Assembly: GCA_020860745.1 (NCBI GenBank)
Contig: JAJBTR010000210.1
Span: forward strand, 1-7,613
From: Lachnospiraceae bacterium
Lineage (GTDB): Bacteria > Bacillota > Clostridia > Lachnospirales > Lachnospiraceae
Direction of reading: 5' to 3'
Length of the DNA stretch: 7,613 nucleotides
The notes beneath the pieces are model-generated. The model searched no databases. It saw only the letters and a program-made list of their open reading frames with translations, and was not told where the DNA came from. The translations under genes and the position numbers were made by a program. Each line of letters starts with the position of its first letter. Position 1 is the first letter of the stretch. Shown here one piece after another: positions 1-6,243 of the stretch.

Positions 1-833
1 CAACAAAATATGATAAGGAGAGTTTTATTAATTTTCTCGCGGCATTAACAAAAGGGACTGGATATGTTTCCCTGAGTTATATGACGGGAATTCTTCCCAT
101 CGCAAAGTATTCAAGCGGATCCACTATTAACAATTTTACAGAGTATACGATGGCGGATCAGCCAAAATACAGTGAATATTTCGGGTTTTCAGATGCGGAA
201 GTAGACATGTTGTATGAGCGCTATCTTGAAAACGAAGAAAAACCTGCTGTTGTGAGGGGGATTTAAGGTCTTGGTATGACGGTTATCATACGGCAGGAGG
301 AATAAAGTTATATAATCCGCGTTCTGTTGTACTGGCCTTAACCAATAATCATATTGCAAGTTACTGGACAAGTACCGGTCCTTATTCGGAAATATCTACA
401 TATATTGTGAATGATGTGGATGATGTAAAGAAAGATGTGGCGTTGATGGTTGTTGGAGAGGCTGTTTCTGCTAATGTAGAGGAATTTGCAGCAACAGCGA
501 TGCACTTGAGCACGAGAGATGAGATATTTTCCGCGATGGTTGTGTATGGTTTTCTGAATTATGAGAACGGAAAGGTCCAGATACCGAATAAGGAATTGAT
601 GAATGTATTCGCAAAAACAATACGCAGAGAAAAGAGCCTGGGATATATCTATAATCTGGCAAATGCATCCGGCCGCATGCTTCAAGCCACTCTGGATGGC
701 GATACAAAGACGATGGAAGAGATTCTGCAGTTCGCGCACGACTCTGAAACGCCACACCGGACGGATTCTGATGGTGGGAATAGGATATGACAAGAAACGA
801 AAAGATCACCACTGTAAGATTGAAATTTTTTAA
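1..833 (+). pseudogene. AAA-ATPase-like / PD-(D/E)XK nuclease-type protein, 3' part, broken
   Basis: The gene runs in from before the window. Reading from base 3 gives KYDKESFINFLAALTKGTGY and then YMTGILPIAKYSSGS, which is characteristic of the AAA-ATPase-like family (PF09820) that carries a C-terminal DUF1703 nuclease-like domain (PF08011). These proteins occur in many copies in gut Firmicutes and Bacteroidetes, and their role is poorly known. The frame ends at TAA 264-266. The homologous protein continues in another frame from 260 (DLRSWYDGYHTAGG, LYNPRSVV, DEIFSAMVVYGFLNYENGK, ESLGYIYNLA, TLDGDTKTMEEIL, FAHDSETP). The simplest repair is one lost base in the G-run at 256-260, where the family normally reads R-E-D-L-R. 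At about 750-756 the reading jumps frame again, to HTGRILMVGIGYDKKRK...CKIEIF and a stop at 831-833, which is the normal C-terminus. The intervening nuclease core, including the E-x-K region, is missing, by my recollection of the family roughly 85-95 codons. The product would be non-functional. Confidence 0.85.
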
Positions 834-860
834 TCTGAAGCTTAACATGTATGATATATA

Positions 861-889
861 AAAAGCTCTGCATCTGCGGCAGAGTTTTT
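861..889 (+). terminator. Rho-independent terminator
   Basis: The stem CTCTGC (866-871) pairs with GCAGAG (879-884) around a 7-nt loop. The stem can be extended by G865-T885 and an A-run pairing with the T-run. TTTTT follows at 885-889. It lies 28 bases after the stop codon of the broken AAA-ATPase gene and so closes that transcription unit. The A-rich 5' side could also allow it to act on transcripts from the other strand. Confidence 0.8.
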
Positions 890-1061
890 GCTTTAATACG
901 CCTGGCTGCGCGTGCTTCTAACCGGTGAAAAGTGTTGTGAGAGGACGGCGGCTAAGCATTGTTTCTTACTTGACAAACAGAAAAACGAATATATTTTGTC
1001 AGAAATTGATTTTGTTATTCTGATTTTGATTTTTTGTTAGAGTAAAAAGGGTGTATATTAG
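890..1061. other. AT-rich intergenic stretch with no intact gene
   Basis: I see no coding sequence here on either strand. The second half is T-rich, with repeats of TGATTTTG at 1007-1014 and 1021-1028. A 7-bp inverted repeat, TGACAAA (971-977) and TTTGTCA (995-1001), is separated by 17 bases. It overlaps a perfect -35-like TTGACA at 970-975. The nearest -10-like hexamer, TATATT at 990-995, is only 14 bases downstream, so a working promoter is doubtful. The stretch ends abruptly at the esterase relic that begins at about 1062. Confidence 0.5.
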
Positions 1062-1172
1062 CTTACTCATGAGTGGGATTCCTGGAACCGGGGAATTCAG
1101 AATGTCCTGGAGCGGCTGCCGCTGGAGGCGCAGGAAGCCGGCATCCATAGCGGCAATATCGGGAAAGAATAG
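1062..1172 (+). pseudogene. C-terminal relic of an esterase-D-like alpha/beta hydrolase
   Basis: In the frame from 1062 to TAG 1170-1172 the sequence reads LTHEWDSWNRGIQNVLERLP, then LEAQEAGIHSGNIGKE. The pattern HEWDxWxxxIxxVLxxLPL matches the C-terminus of esterase-D/FrmB-like and feruloyl or acetylxylan-type esterases as I know them. In those, the His of (S)HxWDFW is the catalytic histidine. Everything upstream of Leu is gone: the frame meets TAG at 1059-1061 and the preceding bases are AT-rich and non-coding in character. About 35 codons survive, so this cannot make an enzyme. It sits 152 bases before the GH43 start, which fits a former hydrolase cluster. The longer ORF in an overlapping frame (1051-1302) looks spurious. 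The identification rests on a short motif. Confidence 0.6.
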
Positions 1173-1175
1173 AAA

Positions 1176-1200
1176 TACAGTCACTGTACTCTATGACAGT
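1176..1200. promoter_or_regulatory. Operator-like palindrome TACAGT-C-ACTGTA with an extra half-site
   Basis: A perfect 13-base palindrome, TACAGTCACTGTA, spans 1176-1188. A further ACAGT half-site is at 1196-1200. It lies about 125 bases upstream of the GH43 start, in the gap between the esterase relic and GH43. Its half-site recurs as inverted repeats upstream of the esterase at 4020 and downstream of pgmB. The shape fits a dimeric repressor site (GntR- or LacI-like), but no regulator gene is in the window, so the role is inferred. Confidence 0.35.
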
Positions 1201-1323
1201 AAGATGAGAACCATTCAGGTGCGTACAAACGATTTTTTTCGCAAAATGGAAAAATTTTTATTCCGGTTTATCCGGGTTATGACAAATCAGTATGATAATT
1301 GAATAGGAAAGGAGAATTCGACT

Positions 1324-3134
1324 ATGATTCAGAATCCGATTTTGCCGGGCTTTCATCCGGATCCATCCATCTGCAGGGTGGGAAAAGACTTTTACATTGT
1401 AACTTCAAGCTTCAGTTTTTTCCCGGGAGTTCCCATTTTTCACAGTCGTGACCTGGAGCACTGGGAGCAGCTGGGGTATGTGCTGGACCGGAAAGAGCAG
1501 CTGCCCTGCAGCTACGAGATGCTGTCGGGAGGAATTTTTGCTCCGACGATCCGCTATCACGAAGGCACCTGGTATATGATTACGACCAACATGTCTATGG
1601 GATGTGTGAACTTTATCGTAACGGCTCAGAACCCGGCGGGTCCATGGTCTGATATGCATATCATCGAGGGTGCGGACGGCATCGATCCCTCTCTCTATTT
1701 TGACGATGACGGGAAGGCATACTATACCGGAACTACCCGGGCCGGGGATGAGCACGGCTCTTATCAGGCAATCTGGTGCAGTGAGATTGACCTGCAGCAG
1801 ATGAAGCTGGTGGGAGAGCGGAAGATTCTCTGGAGAGGCGCTCTGATTGACGCCGAAGCGCCGGAGGGACCGCATCTTTACAAAAAAGACGGGTGGTACT
1901 ACCTGATGATCGCGGAGGGCGGTACGGAGCATTTTCATGCGGTGACCATCAGCCGCAGCCGGGAGGTTATGGGAACTTATACAGGATTTGAGGGCAATCC
2001 GATTCTGACGCACCGGCATCTGGGGGCGGATTATCCCTCTGCAATGTGGGACATGCCGATCTCGTGGAACTGGAGGATGGCAGCTGGTATATGGTGATGC
2101 TGGCGTCCCGCCTGATGGACGGATATCATAAAATTCTGGGGAGAGAGACATTTCTGGCGCCGCTGCGCTGGGAAAACGGATGGCCGGTGGTTAACCCTGG
2201 TGTGGGAAAAGTGGAGTTTGCCTGCCCGGCTCCGAAGTCATTGCAGGGGCAGCCGGAACTGGCCGGAACCCTGCCGCTTGCCACGGATACAGAATTCACC
2301 GAGGGTATTCTGGGGGTGGAATGGAACGAGATCGGCTGTCCGGGAAAAGAATTCTATCGGCTGAATGGTCGGAACCTTCGGATGAAACTGCTGAAAAATG
2401 AGGTTGTCCCCTGGGAACTGGATGGTCTGGAGGCGGATGTCTTTCTGCGTATTCCGAAATTCGGAAGAGGCGGCGGCAAGGCGAGCTTTCTGGGACGGCG
2501 GCAGCAGCATCCTGATTTTTCGGCGGAGACAGAGCTGGTTTTTGATCCGGAAGAGGGAGAGCACGCCGGAATCACGGTGATTCAGAATGATGCCAATCAG
2601 CTGAGGCTTGAGATTTTCCGAAATGAGGCCGGTCAGGCTGCAGTGCAGTGTGTCCGGACGGAGACTGTTGTGCGGGACGGTCGGCAGTATTTTGAGGAGA
2701 CGGTGCTGGGGACGCTTCCGGTGTGTGAGGAAGAACCACAGGAAAGCGAGGCGTCAGACCGGGAAGAAAATGTTGTTCGGGCAGACCGATATGCCGGGAA
2801 TGAATCCTTAAAACAGTATGTTCGTGACGAGCGGCAGTTAAAGAATATGGATCAAACGATGACGGTAAAGTATGCAGATGGCACACCAACAGGTTCTGAC
2901 GCGGGTGCACTACCTCTCTGGCTGCATGTGGAGGACAGGCAGACCCGCTACATCTTCAGTGTCAGCGCGGATGGAAAGACATACCGCGAGGTGGCTGAGG
3001 CGGACGGAAGTTTCCTCGGAAGCGAGACCTGCGGCGGTTTTATCGGCGCCTATATCGGAATTTTCGCGTTCTGTGACAGTGAGGACCGCGATAAGTGGGT
3101 GGATTTTCTGCATTTTTCATATCATCAACTGTAA
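1324..3134 (+). pseudogene. GH43 family glycosidase (beta-xylosidase/alpha-arabinofuranosidase type), one-base frameshift
   Basis: The start ATG 1324 follows AGGAAAGGAG (1305-1314) at 9 bases. The first frame covers residues 1-239 and carries the five-bladed propeller hallmarks: NPILPGFHPDPSI with base Asp13, GIDPSLYFDDDGKAYY with Asp121 as pKa modulator, and DAEAPEGPHLYKKDGWYY with acid Glu181. At about 2037-2042 one base appears to be missing. The family motif NVGHADLVELxDGSWYMVML continues in the next frame from 2043, through GRETFLAP and W-NGWPVVNPG, then a C-terminal beta-sandwich ending at TAA 3132-3134. Without repair, the first frame ends at 2097. Restored length is about 603 residues, longer than many relatives, partly because of an acidic stretch encoded around 2724-2900. 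The enzyme would trim xylose or arabinose from xylan oligosaccharides. With no signal peptide visible it is probably cytoplasmic. The exact substrate cannot be read from sequence. The frameshift may be real or an assembly error. Confidence 0.85.
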
Positions 3135-3196
3135 GGGCTTCCGATTCATACCATTATAAAAGGGTTGGTTCATATAACAAGGAAGGGTATTACGAT

Positions 3197-3780
3197 ATGT
3201 TTCAGTTTTTAAATTACGATAGTCCGTTTATGACAATTTTAACCAGATTTTTTCACTCATTGTGGTGAGCGCTATGTGGGCGGTATGCTGTATTCCGATA
3301 TTTACAGCGGGGGCATCTACTACAGCTTTGTATTACACGGTTCAGAAGTGTATCAAAAATGGCCGTGGTACGGTGGGGAGTGTTTTCTGGCAGGAGTTTA
3401 AGGAAAACTTTAAGAAAGCTACGCTGATCACGTTGATTCTGCTGGTTGTTTTGTGTATTTACGCTTTCTGGATTTTCGCGTATGCTGCACGGTTTGAGTG
3501 CACGGCGAAATTGTATTTTCACAACGCGGCGATTTTTGCTATTTTGCACCTGCCGGTTACTATTGTGGTGGCGATTCTGGGATTCGGGTCAGTGGTGTTG
3601 ATCTATACCTTTAAGCCTTTGATTCTAATTCTTCCGGGAGTCACGGTCTGGCTCATGAGTATGATGACGGAGCGGGTATTTCGCAAATATATGACGGACG
3701 AAGACAAGGCGCTGGAGGACGAGAGGAACATGGATTACCGTGATGATTATGTCGGGAAGCGCAGAGAACTGAAAAATTGA
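3197..3780 (+). pseudogene. DUF624 (YesL-like) membrane protein, one-base frameshift
   Basis: ATG 3197 is preceded by AAGGAAGGG (3179-3187) at 9 bases and begins MFQFLNYDSPFMTILTR, the usual DUF624 N-terminus. That frame stops at TGA 3266-3268. The protein continues one frame over as SLIVVSAMWAVCCIPIFTAG, then ASTTALYY, to the stop at 3778-3780. Adding one T to the six-T run at 3248-3253 joins the halves and places W28, C31 and P34 at the spacing I expect for the family (W..C..P before the GAST motif). The repaired length is about 194 residues, near the family norm. Hydrophobic segments lie at roughly residues 20-40, 75-97, 105-130 and 135-150, so it is an inner-membrane protein. DUF624 genes commonly sit in carbohydrate utilisation operons and their biochemical role is unknown. 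The gene is 62 bases after GH43 with no terminator, so the two were probably co-transcribed. Confidence 0.8.
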
Positions 3781-3799
3781 GAGCGCCGGGAGGCAGATT

Positions 3800-3934
3800 A
3801 TGAGAAAGGAGAACCTTTTTAGAGCTTTTTTCGCGCAGGAGTGTGAGCCAAGGGTATGTACAATTGACGGCAAAACGATGGCGAATATAGCAGACCCTGA
3901 TTTTGCATCGATTGTATTGGGGAAAAATCATTAA
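3800..3934 (+). CDS. Small orphan ORF, 44 residues, unknown function
   Basis: ATG 3800 follows GGGAGG (3788-3793) at 6 bases, a convincing ribosome binding site, and starts only 19 bases after the DUF624 stop. The product begins MRKENLFRAFFAQECEPRVC and ends IADPDFASIVLGKNH. It is soluble, with two cysteines and no signal or membrane segment. I do not recognise a family. The second half (TIDGKTMANIADPDFA) has a protein-like composition, so this may be the fused ends of a larger deleted gene rather than a true small gene. Its position between DUF624 and the esterase, with good translation signals, argues that it was once translated as part of the cluster. Confidence 0.4.
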   Translation: MRKENLFRAFFAQECEPRVCTIDGKTMANIADPDFASIVLGKNH

Positions 3935-3956
3935 GATGGTAATTCCGACATTGATT

Positions 3957-3978
3957 TAAACTGTATAAATACAGTTTA
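3957..3978. promoter_or_regulatory. 22-bp near-perfect palindrome upstream of the esterase gene
   Basis: The arms TAAACTGTAT (3957-3966) and ATACAGTTTA (3969-3978) are exact reverse complements around a 2-base AA spacer. The site is 41 bases before the esterase ATG. No T-run follows, so an operator is more likely than a terminator. The centre contains TG followed by TATAAA-like sequence, so a repressor here could mask a -10 element, but no good -35 is present. It shares the ACTGTAT/ATACAGT half-site with the elements near 1176 and 6088. It resembles an SOS box superficially, but the spacing between CTGT and ACAG is 6 rather than the Gram-negative 8, and it does not match the Gram-positive GAAC-N4-GTTC box. 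Confidence 0.55.
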
Positions 3979-4019
3979 TCAACGAGCGGAGGAAATGAAA
4001 GAAACAGGAGGAGATATCT

Positions 4020-4979
4020 ATGAAATCTGAAGTAATAAATCTTTATCCGAACCGCGAGGATGTGACATTGACGACTTACATTCTCCACGATTCCACAGAG
4101 TTTCAGACCGATATGCAGAAACCGGCGGTACTGATCTGCCCAGGAGGCGCTTACTTAAGCTGTTCTGACCGGGAGGCGGAGCCGGTTGCGCTGGCTTTTG
4201 GCGCTATGGGATACCAGACCTTTGTGCTGCGCTATTCCGTATATGGCGGGGATGCCTTCGCTGCGATGGGTACCGGGAAGGGGATTCCGAAAAGATCGGA
4301 GGTGAATTACCCGGTGCAGATGCGGGAGATCGGCATGGCGATGGCGATGATCAAAGAGCATGCGGAGGAATGGCATGTGGATACTGAGCGGGTTGCCATC
4401 TGCGGTTTTTCCGCAGGCGCCCACAATTGTTCGATGTACTCAGTTTACTGGGACAAACCGGTGATCGTGGATTACATCGGAAAAGAAAAGGATCTGCTGC
4501 GTCCGGCGGCATGTATCCTGGGTTATACTCTCTCAGATTATGTGTTTATGAATGCCACCAGCTGTGAAGGAATGGATAAGGAATTTTTTGATGTTTCCAA
4601 TTGTGCGTTCCTGGGTACAAAAGATCCATCGGATGCTTTGCTGAAGGAGGTAAGCCCGGCGCTTCTGGTGGATGCACAGACGCCGCCTACTTTTCTGTGG
4701 GCGACTGCTGCGGACGGTTTGGTTCTGGTGCAGCACAGTATCCGCTATGCGCACGCGCTTGCAGATCACAAGATTCCATTTGAGATGCATATTTTCGAGG
4801 AGGGCGATCACGGACTGGCTCTTGCGACACAGGCGACGGCGATGTCGCAGACCGAGTGTCGGCCGGATGCTGCGAAATGGGTCAGCCTCTGTGATGCGTG
4901 GCTGAAGAAGCGGTTTTCTTTTGAACTTCCGGAAAGATCGCCGTATGAGTCGATGACCGCGGAGGGGGTTAGTTTCTGA
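4020..4979 (+). CDS. Alpha/beta-hydrolase serine esterase (acetylxylan-esterase-like)
   Basis: An intact 319-residue gene. ATG 4020 follows AGGAGG (4006-4011) at 8 bases. The fold is an alpha/beta hydrolase of the BD-FAE/Axe-like esterase group. PAVLICPGGAYLSCSDRE (35-52) supplies the oxyanion-hole glycines. VAICGFSAGAH (125-135) is the nucleophile elbow with Ser131. TAADGLVLVQHS (229-240) carries the acid Asp232, and FEEGDHGLAL (259-268) carries His264, so the catalytic triad is complete. There is no signal peptide, so it probably removes acetyl or similar ester groups from imported oligosaccharides in the cytoplasm. Its partner would be the GH43 enzyme upstream, whose gene is now broken. 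It is the one cluster gene that is clearly intact. The palindrome at 3957-3978 sits directly upstream and may control it. The substrate is inferred; other carbohydrate esters are possible. Confidence 0.85.
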   Translation: MKSEVINLYPNREDVTLTTYILHDSTEFQTDMQKPAVLICPGGAYLSCSDREAEPVALAFGAMGYQTFVLRYSVYGGDAFAAMGTGKGIPKRSEVNYPVQMREIGMAMAMIKEHAEEWHVDTERVAICGFSAGAHNCSMYSVYWDKPVIVDYIGKEKDLLRPAACILGYTLSDYVFMNATSCEGMDKEFFDVSNCAFLGTKDPSDALLKEVSPALLVDAQTPPTFLWATAADGLVLVQHSIRYAHALADHKIPFEMHIFEEGDHGLALATQATAMSQTECRPDAAKWVSLCDAWLKKRFSFELPERSPYESMTAEGVSF

Positions 4980-5026
4980 GAAAACACCAGGCGGTTGTCA
5001 GCGGTTTTGGAAAGGATGGTATTTGC

Positions 5027-5296
5027 ATGCCGGATGCAGACAAAGAACGGTCAAAGGAAATCTATCATACTCTGCCAGTGGGAAAGAAGATTCAGTATAT
5101 TTTTCAATACTATAAGATAATTCTGGTTCTCATCGCTGCAGGTATTGGCGTCTTTGTTTATATCATAGTACGCACTCTTCATCCGGATCCGGAAACCATT
5201 CTGGAAGTGGCGTTGGTGGAAGCGGCGACGCCTATGGGAGACGAGGCGGATGTCTTTGACCGGTTTCTGGCGGCGGTTCGGACACGGGTGAGATAG
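5027..5296 (+). CDS. Short single-pass membrane protein, probably truncated
   Basis: The ORF has 89 residues. ATG 5027 is preceded by AAAGGA (5011-5016) at 10 bases. The N-terminal 30 residues are charged and cytoplasmic in character (SKEIYHTLPVGKKIQYIFQY). One membrane helix follows at about residues 31-48 (IILVLIAAGIGVFVYIIV), then a short outer segment with VALVEA and DEADVFDRFL. I associate this arrangement with uncharacterised Lachnospiraceae membrane proteins that continue considerably further, so the C-terminus AAVRTRVR may be an out-of-frame tail. Reading one frame over from about 5275 gives GSDTGEIGFRRKKFC to a stop at 5320-5322, which is compatible with another single-base loss followed by deletion. 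No function can be assigned. It lies 47 bases after the esterase stop. Confidence 0.5.
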   Translation: MPDADKERSKEIYHTLPVGKKIQYIFQYYKIILVLIAAGIGVFVYIIVRTLHPDPETILEVALVEAATPMGDEADVFDRFLAAVRTRVR

Positions 5297-5315
5297 GCTT
5301 CCGCAGAAAAAAGTT

Positions 5316-5345
5316 CTGTTAAAATTACGCTTCTCATGGTAAAAT
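5316..5345 (+). promoter_or_regulatory. Candidate extended -10 promoter for pgmB
   Basis: TAAAAT at 5340-5345 is preceded by TG at 5337-5338 with one base between, giving an extended -10. A weak -35, CTGTTA, lies at 5316-5321 with an 18-base spacer. Transcription would begin about 35 bases before the pgmB ATG, so pgmB may have its own promoter rather than rely on the esterase transcript. Confidence 0.4.
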
Positions 5346-5384
5346 GGGGATCAGAAAATAAAACCGTTGAGAGGAGACTTAAAG

Positions 5385-6026
5385 ATGAGTTTAAAAGCAG
5401 TGATTTTTGACCTGGATGGCGTAATCGTATTTACCGACCAGTTTCATTACCGCGCCTGGAAGAAGATGGCGGACAGCATGGGGATTTACTTTGATGAGAC
5501 GATCAATCATCGCCTGCGCGGCGTCAGCCGTATGGACAGCCTGGAGATTATTCTGGAACGCTATAAGGGCGAGCCGCTGAGCCGGGAGAAAAAAGAAGAG
5601 CTGGCGGCTTCGAAAAATGAGAGCTACCGTGAGCTCCTTGCCACGATGACGCCCGCGGATGTGACCGATGAGGTGCGGGAGACGCTGGCGGAAATCCGGC
5701 GTCGGGGTTATGGAATTTCGTTAGGGTCTTCCAGCAAAAACGCGAAGTTTATCCTGGAGAGAGTCGGGCTTACGGATGCGTTCGATGAGATTTCGGACGG
5801 CACAAATATCACTCGCTCCAAACTGGACCCGGAAGTCTTTGTGAAAGCAGCACAGTTTCTGGGACAGGCGCCGGAGGACTGCCTGGTCGTGGAGGATGCT
5901 GAGGCGGGCATTGACGCCGGAATCGCGGGCGGAATGCACACGGCGGCCATCGGGGAAGCGACAAAGTGCGGGAAAGCGGATTACAATCTGGAGACATTTT
6001 CTGATCTGCTGAAAATTTTGTCTTAA
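5385..6026 (+). CDS. pgmB: Beta-phosphoglucomutase (HAD superfamily)
   Basis: The product interconverts beta-glucose 1-phosphate and glucose 6-phosphate in the cytoplasm, normally downstream of inverting disaccharide phosphorylases. The length of 213 residues is typical. HAD motif I is FDLDGV with nucleophile Asp9 and acid/base Asp11. H21 and the cap-domain motif RGVSRMDSL match beta-phosphoglucomutases. Motif II is LGSSSKN (113-119), motif III is Lys147 in SKLDPEVF, and motif IV is VVEDAEAGIDAG with Glu170 and Asp171 for magnesium. Leu148 replaces the Pro usual in KPDP, a mild oddity. ATG 5385 is chosen because GAGGAG (5371-5376) lies 8 bases upstream; the in-frame TTG at 5367 would overlap that site. 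No phosphorylase gene lies nearby. A generic HAD sugar phosphatase is the alternative, but the cap motif favours the mutase. Confidence 0.85.
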   Translation: MSLKAVIFDLDGVIVFTDQFHYRAWKKMADSMGIYFDETINHRLRGVSRMDSLEIILERYKGEPLSREKKEELAASKNESYRELLATMTPADVTDEVRETLAEIRRRGYGISLGSSSKNAKFILERVGLTDAFDEISDGTNITRSKLDPEVFVKAAQFLGQAPEDCLVVEDAEAGIDAGIAGGMHTAAIGEATKCGKADYNLETFSDLLKILS

Positions 6027-6045
6027 AACGTTTGTTTCATTGTGA

Positions 6046-6112
6046 ACTGTATTGAGACAGAAGAGATAATGAACAAAGGTGGGGGGATACAGTACCTGAG
6101 TTAGGACTGTAA
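6046..6112. promoter_or_regulatory. Hairpin and ACTGTA/TACAGT half-sites after pgmB
   Basis: A hairpin can form from TACAGT-A-CCT (6088-6097) and AGGACTGTA (6103-6111) around the loop GAGTT, with one bulged A at 6094. A further ACTGTAT lies upstream at 6046-6052, in inverted relation to ATACAGT at 6087-6093. A run of six G (6081-6086) abuts the hairpin. No T-run follows, so it is not a standard terminator, though it could end pgmB transcription weakly. The half-site is the same as those near 1176 and 3957, which makes a protein-binding site equally plausible. Confidence 0.35.
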
Positions 6113-6243
6113 TGCGGTTTCTATCTGGGTAGTTATGATTTTGTGAGCAGAAATATGGGCAAAAGCGCATATGTTCAGGAAGATGTTATAAATATGGAAA
6201 ACAGGAATAAAAATAGGAAGAGAACTTTTAAATCGGGTTTGCC

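Noticed and set aside
970..995. A TTGACA/TATATT promoter in the AT-rich gap
   Set aside because: The spacer is only 14 bases, and the nearest downstream coding remnant is a dead relic, so I did not list it as a promoter.
1268..1296. A promoter just before GH43 (TTATCC and TATGAT, 17-base spacer)
   Set aside because: The -35 matches consensus at only three positions. The -10 is fair, but this is not enough to call.
1051..1302. An 83-codon + strand ORF starting with GTG in the gap before GH43
   Set aside because: Its arginine- and tryptophan-rich start is the out-of-frame reading of the esterase relic, it has no ribosome binding site, and the tail matches nothing I know.
1405..2151. A 248-codon minus-strand ORF antisense to GH43
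   Set aside because: It is a shadow of GC-rich GH43 codons. Its protein is rich in His, Arg, Pro and Ser with no domain, while the + strand carries clear catalytic motifs.
3957..3978. An SOS/LexA box
   Set aside because: The spacing between CTGT and ACAG is six rather than eight, and Gram-positive LexA uses a different sequence. The neighbouring genes are metabolic.
3995..4030. An 11-codon leader ORF (MKETGGDIYEI) overlapping the esterase start
   Set aside because: The purine-rich site before it is only about two bases from its ATG, and it is most likely a by-product of the esterase ribosome binding site. Translational coupling cannot be shown.
5721..6170. A 149-codon minus-strand ORF antisense to pgmB
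   Set aside because: It is cysteine- and arginine-rich with no recognisable domain and lies opposite an intact enzyme gene.
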